From: CAZPRY01 sp964589175 | GTDB taxonomy: Bacteria; Fidelibacterota; UBA2242 | DNA: 31,178 bases | NCBI GenBank assembly: GCA_964589175.1 | Contig: CAZPRY010000043.1 | Coordinates: 1 to 31,178 of the forward strand | Direction: 5' to 3' | Shown here: piece after piece, positions 7,759 through 15,578 of the stretch | Layout: the number at the start of each line of letters is the position of its first letter | Position numbering within the stretch: position 1 is the stretch's first letter | The notes under the pieces: generated by a model | Told to the model about the DNA's origin: nothing | The model's input: only the letters and a program-made list of their open reading frames with translations | Database searches by the model: none | Position numbers and translations under genes: made by a program

Positions 7759-8307
7759 GTGAGCATTAAAGTTTTGGTTCCATTAGCGGGAGGATTTGAG
7801 GAGATTGAGGCGATCACGATTGTCGATGTGCTGCGCCGGGCGGGAATCGCCGTAGATGTTGTCAGTCTGGATTCATTGCACGTCAAAGGGGCTCACCAGA
7901 TCGTGGTGCACGCCGATCTTTTTATCAATCAGATTAACGGTGTGGTGTACGATGCTATAGTTCTGCCCGGCGGCATGCCCGGTTCCGATATATTAAGAAA
8001 GGACCCGCGGATCGTGGGCCTGGTTAAAAAACTTGATGAAGAGGGTAAAATTGTAGCCGCGATTTGCGCCGGTCCTCTGGTGCTTTTCGAAGCCGGAGTG
8101 CTCGAAGATGACAGCTTTACGATTCATCCTTCGGTCATGAATCAACTGCCGCTCTCCTGCCGGAATGAATCCGTGTGCGTCAACGGCAATATCATCACCG
8201 GCCAGGCAGCGGGTTCGGCCCTGAAGTTTGCCTTGACCGTGGTGGATCGCCTGCTGGGTCACGAAAAAGTCACTGAACTCAATCAGAGCATTTTGACTGA
8301 GTTGTAG
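7759..8307 (+). CDS. DJ-1/PfpI family protein (YajL/DJ-1-like)
   Basis: A 182-residue protein with a GTG start just after GGGGGAAG, 19 bases downstream of the carboxypeptidase gene. Family marks are LVPLAGGFEEIEA (6-18, with the acidic partner near Glu15), AIVLPGGMPGSD (66-77) and the nucleophile elbow AAICAGP with Cys103. The single short domain and FEEIEA motif point to the DJ-1/YajL branch, which has been linked to protection against oxidative and carbonyl stress; its exact activity is debated. Probably cotranscribed with the S66 gene. Confidence 0.9.
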   Translation: MSIKVLVPLAGGFEEIEAITIVDVLRRAGIAVDVVSLDSLHVKGAHQIVVHADLFINQINGVVYDAIVLPGGMPGSDILRKDPRIVGLVKKLDEEGKIVAAICAGPLVLFEAGVLEDDSFTIHPSVMNQLPLSCRNESVCVNGNIITGQAAGSALKFALTVVDRLLGHEKVTELNQSILTEL

Positions 8308-8809
8308 TTACCCGCGCCGCATAAATTATAATGCTAAGGCCTGAATCGTTTATTTCAGTAGAATCATCTTCATCACGGTTTGAAAACCTTTTTTCCCGGA
8401 AATCGTCGGAGTTGCACATAATCGCACTAGATATAATCCGCTCTGATACTCCGCTGCATTCCACTGAAAGTAAAAACATCCGGCGCCGGGATTATATAAG
8501 TCTCCCGGGCGTTGAATTCCGGATATCGGACAGACTTTGGCGGGAGCGGGGAAAGGATTATCTGTGCGAAACGACAGCTGATTTCGATGGAATCCGAAGT
8601 TAATTTTACGTAAACTTAAACGGTTTTTTTACCATTACGAAGTGATCCGAATCAGTTATGGATAGGATATGTTCGGGTTCCTGACAACCATTTTTTCGAT
8701 TTTACGACTAATGGAAGATTTCCGGAAATTGATACAACGGTAAATGAATAAGTGGCCAGAAAATCGCATGTGACGATTGTAATATTATCTTTAGAAATGA
8801 ACTAAAGAA
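8308..8809. other. 502-base gap with no intact gene
   Basis: Apart from the sorting-domain tail relic at 8350-8487 (minus strand), nothing coding is apparent. The part from 8620 to 8809 is AT-rich and shows no recognisable promoter or hairpin. It precedes the radical SAM gene, whose ATG at 8810 has only a weak purine stretch upstream. Confidence 0.45.
8350..8487 (-). pseudogene. Orphan C-terminal sorting-domain tail (relic 1)
   Basis: The minus strand encodes 45 residues ending at TAA (8350-8352). They match the last half of a T9SS/Por-type sorting domain: GAGCFYFQWNAAEYQSGLYL, then LVRL, and ending VMKMILLK. No start codon or passenger domain precedes it; the frame upstream decays without a recognisable protein. 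It is read as the surviving 3' end of a lost secreted-protein gene. A very similar tail lies at 9908-10036. Confidence 0.6.
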
Positions 8810-9898
8810 ATGCGGGATGACTATATTGAGATTCTAAATGACCTGATCGGTCGGGATTTTAAAAATGCCCTGAAACTATCCTTTCGTAATCCGGGCCTAT
8901 TTGCTTTTATGGCTAAAACGCTACGCTGGCAGCGCCGCGCCGTGAAGATGCGCACGGCGAATGAAGCCCGGGGCGTGCATGTGCCGCCTTTGATGATCAT
9001 GAGCATCACCAATCGCTGCAACCTCAATTGTGCCGGCTGCTATGCACGCAAGTTCCACGGTTTTGAAGAAAAGGAGATGAGTGCACAAAAGTTCGAGCGA
9101 ATCGTTAGTGAAGCGCAACAACTGGGTGTTTCGATCATCATGCTGGCCGGCGGTGAACCATTGATGCGTAGCGATATTCTCGAGGTGGCGCAGCGATTTC
9201 CACGAATCATCTTCCCGGTTTTTACGAATGGAATGCTCATCGATGAAGCTTTCGTGCGGAACATACGCAAGCGTCGGAACCTGATGCCGGTGCTCAGTAT
9301 CGAAGGCCACGAACAGGAGACCGACCAGCGGCGCGGTGCCGGCGTCTATCAAAGGGTCGCCAAGGCCATCCCGAAGCTGAAGAATCGCGGCATTTTCTGG
9401 GGGATTTCGATCACTGTGAATTGTCAGAATTTCGAAAAGGTCACGGAAGAAGCCTTTGTGCAGGAAATCCTGCGCAGCGGCTGCAAGATGATATTTTATG
9501 TCGAATATGTTCCGGTGGCTGAAGGGACGCTGGAATTGACGCTGACGGAAGATCAGAAACAGCAATTGTCACAGTTGACGAACCGCTTTCAGGATGAGTA
9601 CCCCGGTTTGTTTTTCGCCTTGCCCGGTGAGGAGGAGAAATTCGGCGGCTGCCTGGCGGCCGGGCGCGGTTTCGTGCATATCAATCCCGCCGGAAACCTG
9701 GAGCCCTGCCCGTTCGCGCCTTATTCGGATACAAATCTTGAGAATATTTCACTGGAAGAGGCTCTGCGCTCTGAGTTCCTCAAGGTCATCCGCCAGAATC
9801 ACGATAAACTGACGGAAACGCGCGGCGGCTGTGCGCTCTGGGAAAATCGCGCCTGGGTGCAGTCCCTTTTATCCGTTGACGCGGAAGTTCCTGCGTAG
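8810..9898 (+). CDS. Radical SAM protein with SPASM-like C-terminal cysteines
   Basis: A 362-residue protein. Residues 62-79 hold the radical SAM signature with Cys70, Cys74 and Cys77 (TNRCNLNCAGCYAR), followed by MLAGGEPLMRSDI (111-123), the GGE motif that contacts S-adenosylmethionine. Further cysteines at 281 (FGGCLAAGRG), 300 (NLEPCPFAPYSDT) and 341 (RGGCALW) resemble a SPASM or twitch auxiliary cluster site. Such proteins modify peptides, activate enzymes, or carry out cofactor and lipid chemistry. No peptide precursor gene is evident beside it, so the substrate is unknown. The N-terminal 60 residues are helical and basic. It stands alone between two gene remnants on the opposite strand. 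Confidence 0.85.
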   Translation: MRDDYIEILNDLIGRDFKNALKLSFRNPGLFAFMAKTLRWQRRAVKMRTANEARGVHVPPLMIMSITNRCNLNCAGCYARKFHGFEEKEMSAQKFERIVSEAQQLGVSIIMLAGGEPLMRSDILEVAQRFPRIIFPVFTNGMLIDEAFVRNIRKRRNLMPVLSIEGHEQETDQRRGAGVYQRVAKAIPKLKNRGIFWGISITVNCQNFEKVTEEAFVQEILRSGCKMIFYVEYVPVAEGTLELTLTEDQKQQLSQLTNRFQDEYPGLFFALPGEEEKFGGCLAAGRGFVHINPAGNLEPCPFAPYSDTNLENISLEEALRSEFLKVIRQNHDKLTETRGGCALWENRAWVQSLLSVDAEVPA

Positions 9899-9907
9899 CA
9901 TCCTATC

Positions 9908-10036
9908 TCACTTCAACAACAGCATTTTCTTAACACTGCTGAACGAAGGTCCGGGACCGGTGGCAGAGATGCGCTCCAGGTAAATCCCGCTCGGGTAGTT
10001 GCCCGCATTCCATTGCACCCGGAAACAGCCGACTTC
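9908..10036 (-). pseudogene. Orphan C-terminal sorting-domain tail (relic 2)
   Basis: The minus strand encodes 42 residues ending in TGA or an equivalent stop just before 9908: EVGCFRVQWNAGNYPSGIYL, then ERISATGPG and SVKKMLLLK. It is the same half-domain as relic 1 and is cut at nearly the same place (both begin at x-G-C-F). The frame continues upstream through the terminator of citF and into that gene, so it has no start of its own. It is probably a remnant rather than a functional gene. Confidence 0.55.
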
Positions 10037-10051
10037 GTGGTGAAAATGAAT

Positions 10052-10083
10052 AAGCCTTCCGGATTTGACAGCCCGGAAGGCTT
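10052..10083 (-). terminator. Hairpin terminator after citF
   Basis: AAGCCTTCCGG (10052-10062) and CCGGAAGGCTT (10073-10083) form an 11-bp perfect stem with a 10-base loop, starting 27 bases past the citF stop. On the minus strand it is followed by ATTCATTTT, a weak T-run. The same stem core occurs in the hairpin at 27091-27119. Confidence 0.6.
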
Positions 10084-10110
10084 TAATATAACTCGATGGA
10101 TTATTATTGA

Positions 10111-11667
10111 TTATTCTTTGACTTTTCGAACAGCGTCGATGACTGTGCCGTCCACCCACTTGATGACCGCTACGATGTCTTCTTCCAGTTGAATGTCGGC
10201 CGGGATACCGCAGATACGGTCGGCTTCGTCTTTCAACTGCTGAATCGTTTTGATGGGCAACCCGGAATCCTTGACGCTGTCGATTAAGTCCTGGCGCAGC
10301 GGGTTGATGGCGATACCGCGTTCGGTGATGATGACATCGATCAGTTCGCCGGGACCGACGAGGGTCGTTACTTTATCCCGGATGACGGGGATTCGGTCGC
10401 GGAAGAGCGGAATCGGGAGAATGACGCATTTGGCGTGCAGGCAATTCTGCCAGCCGCCGATGCCGTGCAGCAGGTACCCGTCGGAATGGGTGACGACGTT
10501 GCCGTTAAAATTGAGATCGACTTCGGTCGCGCCCAGGATCATGATATCCATCATGGCGGTGAGGTTGCCCTTGGAGTGGAAGTTGTAGGCGTTGAAAACG
10601 GAATATTGATGGTGATTGGCGTTGCGGGCGATACTGCGGGCGGCTTCCAGGTCGAAGGCCTGGGCATCGAGGATGTGTTGCATCGATCCGTCCTCGAGCA
10701 TCTGGACCATGTATTGCGTACTGCCGCCGAATCCCAACCGGGATTTCCAGCCCTTTTGTTTGAGAATCTGATGGGTGAAATAACCGATCGCCAGTGATGT
10801 TCCGCCGGCGCCGGACTGCATATAACAGCCGTCGTGCAGAACGCCGCTGCTTTCCAGGAAACGGGCGGTCAAGTCCGCGATCAGCAGGCGATCCGGGCTT
10901 TTGGTAATTTTGGTAGTTCCAGAGACGATTTTTTCGGGAATGCCGATCTTATCGACAACGACGACATAATCGACGTAATTGCCTTCAATTTCCATCGGCA
11001 TGTTGGGAAAATCGACCAGGTTGTCAGTCACGACAATGACCTTATCGGCAAAAAGGTAATCGGCTTTGGCGTAGCCCAGGACCCCGCAGGCGCTCGGCCC
11101 GTTCTGGCCGTTGGCGTTGCCGAAAGCGTCCGAGGAAGGCGCCGCGATCACGGCGATGTCGATTTTCACTTCACCATCCTGTATGGCCTGGACTCGTCCA
11201 CCGTGCGAGCGCAGTACCGCAGTGCCCTTCATTTTTCCCTGGGAAACGAAACGTCCCAGCGGTCCGTTCATGCTGCCTTCGATGCGGTTGATCGTACCGT
11301 CCTCAAGATAGGGAATAAGCGGCGCGTTGCAGGGAAAAGAGGCCGAAGGAAACCAAACCAGTTCCCTGGCGCCGATTTCGTGAATGCTATCGAAGAGCAT
11401 ATTGCTGACCAGGTCGCCGTCGCGCAGATGGTGATGGGTGGAGATCGTCATACCGTCTTTAAGGCCGGCAAGCTGCAGGGCTTCTTTCAGACTCGCTACG
11501 ACCTTGTTGCCATCTTTGGGGTAGTCGAGACAAGTGGCAATCCGCGGACCATAACGCATCCCTTCGGGCCGGTGTTTTCCAAGCCCTTTATAGGGAATGA
11601 CTGCCTGTCCGTTTATCTCAGTCGGCACCAGGCGGCCGACGGCGTTTTTGACGAGTTTACTTGCCAT
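10111..11667 (-). CDS. citF: Citrate lyase alpha subunit (citrate:acetyl-ACP transferase)
   Basis: A 518-residue protein. The ATG at 11667 overlaps the end of citE by 11 bases and follows a GGAGAGAG site lying inside that gene. An in-frame start 13 codons earlier is less likely. It matches CitF throughout: AGLKDGMTISTHHHLRDGDL near residues 67-86, SGAGGTSLAIGYFTHQIL, LGFGGSTQYMVQMLEDG, VVTHSDGYLLHGIGGWQNC and ITERGIAINPLRQDL. CitF swaps the acetyl group on the acyl-carrier domain for citrate, so that CitE can cleave the citryl thioester to oxaloacetate, leaving acetyl-ACP. Citramalate lyase alpha subunits are close relatives, so the natural substrate is not certain. It is translationally coupled to citDE and ends the transcript at the hairpin beyond 10083. 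Confidence 0.9.
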   Translation of the reverse strand: MASKLVKNAVGRLVPTEINGQAVIPYKGLGKHRPEGMRYGPRIATCLDYPKDGNKVVASLKEALQLAGLKDGMTISTHHHLRDGDLVSNMLFDSIHEIGARELVWFPSASFPCNAPLIPYLEDGTINRIEGSMNGPLGRFVSQGKMKGTAVLRSHGGRVQAIQDGEVKIDIAVIAAPSSDAFGNANGQNGPSACGVLGYAKADYLFADKVIVVTDNLVDFPNMPMEIEGNYVDYVVVVDKIGIPEKIVSGTTKITKSPDRLLIADLTARFLESSGVLHDGCYMQSGAGGTSLAIGYFTHQILKQKGWKSRLGFGGSTQYMVQMLEDGSMQHILDAQAFDLEAARSIARNANHHQYSVFNAYNFHSKGNLTAMMDIMILGATEVDLNFNGNVVTHSDGYLLHGIGGWQNCLHAKCVILPIPLFRDRIPVIRDKVTTLVGPGELIDVIITERGIAINPLRQDLIDSVKDSGLPIKTIQQLKDEADRICGIPADIQLEEDIVAVIKWVDGTVIDAVRKVKE

Positions 11668-12877
11668 AGGACTCTCTCCAGTTTTTAGCGAGTTTTCCGA
11701 TTTCAATGGCGATGTCTAATGTGTGTTGGGCGCGTTTGACAACTGGCGGATCGATCATCTTGGAGCCGAGTGAAACGACGCCGAGCCCCTGTTCTTCGGC
11801 TTCATGGAATGCATTGACGATCGCGCAGGCTTTTTCGATTTCCGTTGGATTGGGAGCGAAATTCTCGTGGATTATGCCAATCTGCCGCGGATGAATGCAG
11901 CCCATACCCTCGAAACCGAGTGATTTGGATTCGAGGATGACATTCTTTAAAGCATCCATGTCCGCAACATCGGAGAAGACCGAATCGATCGGTTGGATCC
12001 CGGCCGCTTTGGCGGCATTGGCAACCTGGCAGCGGGCAAAAAAGGTCTCGCGTCCTTCCGGGCTGCGCTGTGTGCCCAGATCGGCGGTGTAATCTTCCAG
12101 GCCAATCGCAAGAGCAACGACATTCGGCGAGGCCGTGGCGATTTCATAGGGTTTGATCACGCCCAGTGCGCTTTCAATAATCGGCATCAGGTGGACGGGG
12201 TTTTCCAGCGTGTACTGCTGTGAGATCATGGCGATCCGGTCTTCAACCTGCCGGATCTGATCCGCCGATTCGCATTTGGGAATGAGGATCAGATTGACGT
12301 TGTGTGGAATGACGTAGTCGAGGTCATCCAGGCCTCTCGGTATCTGGTTGATGCGCACCATGCGTTCGGCGCCGTAGAAATCGACACTGCGCAGGGCGTT
12401 CCGCACCAGAAAACGCGCTTCAATCTTTTTGGAGGGCGCCACGGAATCTTCCAGGTCGAGAATGATCCCGTCCGGTCGGTGTAATCCTGCGTTGATCATG
12501 AATTTTGGCTGGTTACCGGGCAGATACAATCGCGAGCGGCGGTGGCGATCGCGAGTTGTTGTGTACTGATTTTCGGGAAGTATATCGAACAAATAGTTGG
12601 CTTCCGTTTCTATGCATTGCTTGACGGCGGCTTCGATCCGCGCGGCCGTCACGAAAGGAAGCGCCCCGTAATCCACGACGGTCAACCTGGCATCTTTTAT
12701 ATTAAAGTATTTCAGTATAGCGCTACATAGCGTCCGGATATCATCGCCGAACAATTTTGCGACCTTGCTCTGCAGATCGATTTGAATCCCGTTGCCCTCA
12801 CCGTTTAACGTAAGGGTCACATGACAATCCGAGCGGACATCGTTGCCCTGATTCCCCGCAGTACCCTGTTTCTCCAA
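11657..12877 (-). CDS. citE: Fused citrate lyase acyl-carrier (CitD) and beta (CitE) subunit
   Basis: A 406-residue protein. A TTG start at 12877 lies six bases after a strong AGGAGG (12883-12888); longer in-frame starts add a sequence unlike CitD. Residues 1-88 match the gamma acyl-carrier subunit CitD: QGTAG, then NGIQIDLQSKVAKLFGDDIR, LTVVDYGAL and ARIEAAVKQ. Ser16 in RSD is the best candidate for the prosthetic-group serine. Residues about 112-406 are the CitE lyase: RSRLYLPGNQPKFM, GIILDLEDSVAPSKK, MVRINQIPRG, LILIPKCES, LMPIIESALGVI, IGLEDYTADLGTQRS and GCIHPRQIGIIHENFAPN. Normally citD and citE are separate genes; one polypeptide here would fix carrier and lyase in a 1:1 ratio. CitE cleaves (3S)-citryl-ACP to oxaloacetate and acetyl-ACP. 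No citC, citX or citG is seen nearby. Confidence 0.87.
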   Translation of the reverse strand: MEKQGTAGNQGNDVRSDCHVTLTLNGEGNGIQIDLQSKVAKLFGDDIRTLCSAILKYFNIKDARLTVVDYGALPFVTAARIEAAVKQCIETEANYLFDILPENQYTTTRDRHRRSRLYLPGNQPKFMINAGLHRPDGIILDLEDSVAPSKKIEARFLVRNALRSVDFYGAERMVRINQIPRGLDDLDYVIPHNVNLILIPKCESADQIRQVEDRIAMISQQYTLENPVHLMPIIESALGVIKPYEIATASPNVVALAIGLEDYTADLGTQRSPEGRETFFARCQVANAAKAAGIQPIDSVFSDVADMDALKNVILESKSLGFEGMGCIHPRQIGIIHENFAPNPTEIEKACAIVNAFHEAEEQGLGVVSLGSKMIDPPVVKRAQHTLDIAIEIGKLAKNWRESYGK

Positions 12878-13311
12878 CGTAGCCTCCTGATTGTTTCGTT
12901 TTTGCTTTAATAATTTAGCCCAATTTTCAGATGTTCGCAAACAGTGCGATGCGGGCAATGTTGAAAAGTTCGCGCCGCCCCGTAATTTTATGAGTTAAAA
13001 AAATAAAGCTATATTCGGTTAGGTGCTGGTATTCGGTTGATAAATGATATATTTCTATCTAAATTCTGCGCGTTGGTAAAAGATGAAAACATCGGGATAT
13101 GTTGACACCGTCCGCCTATAAATTGCACCTGAAAATAAAGCTCCACCCGGCTAACGAATAACAATCATTTTTAGCAAATCGTTCACCTGTGATAACGGAA
13201 GAGTAATGATCACCGAAATTTTTCTTAAAATCCGATAACTGAAAATTGCCTGGATCTATTTGGCCGGGCATTGTGCATTTTACAGATTGAATTTTAACGG
13301 AGGTAATTGCA
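12878..13311. other. 434-base divergent spacer between the citrate lyase and hydratase operons
   Basis: This spacer must hold the promoters for the leftward citDE-citF pair and the rightward hydratase cluster. It is AT-rich between about 12890 and 13100. No consensus promoter or operator could be assigned with confidence. It contains a doubtful sorting-domain tail remnant (13151-13249) and the ACGGAGGT ribosome binding site of the hydratase large subunit (13297-13304). Confidence 0.5.
13151..13249 (-). pseudogene. Doubtful third sorting-domain tail remnant
   Basis: The minus strand reads AIFSYRILRKISVII, then LSQVNDLLKMIVIR and TAG (13151-13153). The G/A-I-F-x-Y-R-I-L strand and the terminal KMIVIR resemble the end of a T9SS tail (SGIYFYRL...KKMLVIR). 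A stop lies just upstream in the frame, and the resemblance is much weaker than for the relics at 8350 and 9908. Confidence 0.25.
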
Positions 13312-14568
13312 GTGGGAAAAACATTTTCCGAAAAAATACTGGGCCGCAAAGCGGGCAAAGAAGTCGTGGCCAGCGAGATCGTGGAGGTCGAGCCCGATGT
13401 GGCGATGTCACATGACAATACGGCCGCTATTTCCAGTACTTTTTATAAAATTGGGGAGGACAAAGTCTACGACCCCCAAAAGCATGTGATTATTCTGGAT
13501 CACTGTACACCGGCGGCCAACTCGAAATTCGCCCAGAATCATAAAGACATTCGCAGCTTTGTCGAGAAGCAGGGCATTCCCCATTTTTATGATATCGAAG
13601 TCGGTATCTGCCACCAGGTTATCCATGAGAAAGGGCATGTGTGGCCGGGCGCCCTGATCCTCGGTTCGGATTCGCATACGACTTCGTACGGTGCTTTTGG
13701 GGCTTTTTCTACCGGGATCGGGCGCAGTGAGATGGCTGCGATTATGGCCTGCGGCAAAATCTGGCTGCGTGTGCCGGAGACGATCCGCATCCGGGTGGAA
13801 GGCGAATTTCCTGCGGGCGTCACTTCCAAGGATCTGATGCTGAAAATCGCCGGGGATATTGGCGCTGACGGTGCCCTCTACCAGGCCATCGAATTCTGCG
13901 GATCAACTATCGACAATATGTCGATTGCCAGCCGCTTCGTCTTGACCAATATGGCCGTCGAGATCGGAGCCAAGGCCGGTTACATAATTCCCAATGCCGA
14001 GACGTTGGCCTATCTCAAACAACGCGTCAAAGTGCCGTTCGAAGTCGTCGAGTCGGACCCGGATGCGCAGTTCCTGGCGGAATACAAATACGACGTATCC
14101 GGACTAGAGCCCATGATCGCCAAACCGCATACAGTGGATAATGTCGTCCCTGTCCGCGAAGTTGTCGGTACGCCGATTCAGCAGGTGTTTTTCGGTTCCT
14201 GTACGAATGCCCGGGTTGAGGATTTCGAGGTCGTGGCTAATGTGCTGCGCGGCAAGAAAATTCATCCGAAAGTGCGTATGCTGGTGTTCCCGGCCTCGCA
14301 GGAAATCTTCCTTGAAGTGCTCAAACGCGGCTGGATCACTGATTTGGTCGAAGCCGGAGCTGTGATCATGAATCCCGGCTGCGGGCCCTGCATGGGTAAC
14401 CATGAAGGCGTTCCGGCCGACGGCGAGGCCGTCGTGGCGACCTCCAACCGTAATTTCAAAGGCCGGCTGGGCAACAAGGAATCGGATGTCTATCTGGCCA
14501 GCCCGCGAACCGCGGCGGTCTGCGCGCTGGCGGGAGAGATCGTGGATTTTAGGAATAGTAATTCTTAG
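13312..14568 (+). CDS. Aconitase-family hydratase large subunit (LeuC/HacA/DmdA type)
   Basis: A 418-residue protein with a GTG start seven bases after ACGGAGGT. It is the catalytic, cluster-binding half of a two-subunit aconitase-superfamily enzyme. ILGSDSHTTSYGAFGAFSTG spans 116-135, and the three [4Fe-4S] ligands are Cys297 in GSCTNARVEDF plus Cys357 and Cys360 in NPGCGPCMGNHEG. Related enzymes are 3-isopropylmalate isomerase, homoaconitase, 2,3-dimethylmalate dehydratase, mesaconase and two-subunit aconitases. With citrate lyase and isocitrate dehydrogenase around it, citrate/isocitrate is one option, but the same locus also has a single-chain aconitase (18639-20447), so a different 2- or 3-hydroxyacid is possible. 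Its partner LeuD-like subunit lies beyond an inserted four-helix-bundle gene. The stop codon falls at the left arm of the inverted repeat flanking that insert. Confidence 0.85.
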   Translation: MGKTFSEKILGRKAGKEVVASEIVEVEPDVAMSHDNTAAISSTFYKIGEDKVYDPQKHVIILDHCTPAANSKFAQNHKDIRSFVEKQGIPHFYDIEVGICHQVIHEKGHVWPGALILGSDSHTTSYGAFGAFSTGIGRSEMAAIMACGKIWLRVPETIRIRVEGEFPAGVTSKDLMLKIAGDIGADGALYQAIEFCGSTIDNMSIASRFVLTNMAVEIGAKAGYIIPNAETLAYLKQRVKVPFEVVESDPDAQFLAEYKYDVSGLEPMIAKPHTVDNVVPVREVVGTPIQQVFFGSCTNARVEDFEVVANVLRGKKIHPKVRMLVFPASQEIFLEVLKRGWITDLVEAGAVIMNPGCGPCMGNHEGVPADGEAVVATSNRNFKGRLGNKESDVYLASPRTAAVCALAGEIVDFRNSNS

Positions 14569-14582
14569 ATTTCTGATATGCG
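14568..14582 (+). repeat. Left arm of an inverted repeat flanking the IVP-family gene
   Basis: The 15 bases gatttctgatatgcg match the reverse complement of 15033-15047 at 13 of 15 positions. The surrounding AT-rich sequence is itself built of short gat-ttt/gatat-like repeats on both sides of the inserted gene. Confidence 0.4.
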
Positions 14583-14623
14583 ATTTGTGATAGTAGGTTT
14601 ATGATTTAAGATAGGGATGAGTC

Positions 14624-14983
14624 GTGAATCCGGAAGAGTTATCAGACCGATTTTTAGATTATGCGGTTTCGGTATTGCACCTGGAAAGTAAATTGAATCA
14701 ATCTTACTCATCCAGGCACATCTTTCATCAGCTTGTAAGGTCCGCAACCTCATGCGGAGCCAATTACGAAGAAGCACGATCTGCCGAGAGTAAAGCGGAT
14801 TTTGTTCACAAACTACAGGTTGTTCTGAAAGAACTGCGCGAATCTTCATTCTGGCTAAGATTGCTATTAAGAACAGATATTACATCCAAAGACTGTATGG
14901 GTTCAATTTTAAAAGAAACAGATGAATTAATCAGTATCTTAGTCCAATCCGTTAAAACTATTAAGAAACAGCAGAGCCGGTAA
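14624..14983 (+). CDS. Four-helix-bundle protein of the 23S rRNA intervening-sequence (IVP) family
   Basis: A 119-residue protein with a GTG start. Family features are FLDYAVSVLHLESKL at the start, HIFHQLVRSATSCGANYEEA (residues 32-51), a basic helix KADFVHKLQVVLKELRESSFWLRLL, and a final helix ETDELISILVQSVKTIKK. The family was named from proteins encoded in insertions inside 23S rRNA genes, but most copies are free-standing and often look like mobile additions between other genes; the molecular function is not settled. Here it separates two subunit genes that are normally adjacent and is bounded by AT-rich flanks with a short inverted repeat, supporting insertion into a pre-existing operon. 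Confidence 0.85.
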   Translation: MNPEELSDRFLDYAVSVLHLESKLNQSYSSRHIFHQLVRSATSCGANYEEARSAESKADFVHKLQVVLKELRESSFWLRLLLRTDITSKDCMGSILKETDELISILVQSVKTIKKQQSR

Positions 14984-15032
14984 TGCAAATCGGATATTCT
15001 GTATCTCAAATCTGCTATCGAATATCTGCTTT

Positions 15033-15047
15033 CGTATATCTGAAATC
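15033..15047 (-). repeat. Right arm of the inverted repeat flanking the IVP-family gene
   Basis: The bases cgtatatctgaaatc read on the minus strand as gatttcagatatacg, pairing with 14568-14582. The arm lies 36 bases before the LeuD-like start and does not disturb that gene's ribosome binding site. Confidence 0.4.
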
Positions 15048-15083
15048 AGGGAATTTTCAATTTGAAATCACAAAGGAGGCAGC

Positions 15084-15578
15084 ATGCTGATCAAGGGTCG
15101 GGTCTGGAAATACGGGGATGACGTCAATACGGACGTGATTTTCCCCGGGAAATATACCTACACCATCACGGATCCCAGGGAGATGGCGAAAATCGCGTTG
15201 GAGGATCTGGATGCGGACTTCGCTAAGAATGTTCAGAAAGGCGATGTGATTGTCGGCGGCAAGAATTTCGGCTGCGGCAGTTCGCGCGAACAGGCGGCCT
15301 CCTGCCTGTTGTATGCCGGGATTGGTGCCGTGATAGCCAAATCGTTCTCGCGTATTTACTTCCGGAATTGCATCAATTTCGGTCTGCCGGCCCTGACTTC
15401 CGATGCGGCGGTCGAGGCGCTTGAGAATGGCGAGATGATTGAGATCGATACCGAGGCGGGTGAAATCCACTGCAAAGCGGATACCTTCCGTTTCCCGCCG
15501 CTGCCCAAAGAAGTGGTTGGAATTTTCGATGCCGGTGGTTTAATTCCCTATACACGCAAAAAACTGGGATTGTCGTGA
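15084..15578 (+). CDS. Aconitase-family hydratase small (swivel) subunit, LeuD type
   Basis: A 164-residue protein with AAAGGAGG five bases before the ATG. It has the swivel-domain marks of LeuD-like subunits: VWKYGDDVNTDVIFPGKY (8-24), GGKNFGCGSSREQA (58-71, the substrate-recognition loop) and AVIAKSFSRIYFRNCINFGL. It should form the active enzyme with the large subunit at 13312-14568. The length is normal for the two-subunit archaeal or anaerobe-type enzymes and shorter than the leucine-pathway LeuD of enterobacteria. The loop sequence governs substrate choice in this family but does not let me decide between aconitate, isopropylmalate, homoaconitate or mesaconate types. The next gene overlaps its stop by four bases. 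Confidence 0.87.
   Translation: MLIKGRVWKYGDDVNTDVIFPGKYTYTITDPREMAKIALEDLDADFAKNVQKGDVIVGGKNFGCGSSREQAASCLLYAGIGAVIAKSFSRIYFRNCINFGLPALTSDAAVEALENGEMIEIDTEAGEIHCKADTFRFPPLPKEVVGIFDAGGLIPYTRKKLGLS

Noticed and set aside
10834..11688. A 284-codon plus-strand frame opposite citF
   Set aside because: Antisense shadow of a well-conserved enzyme.
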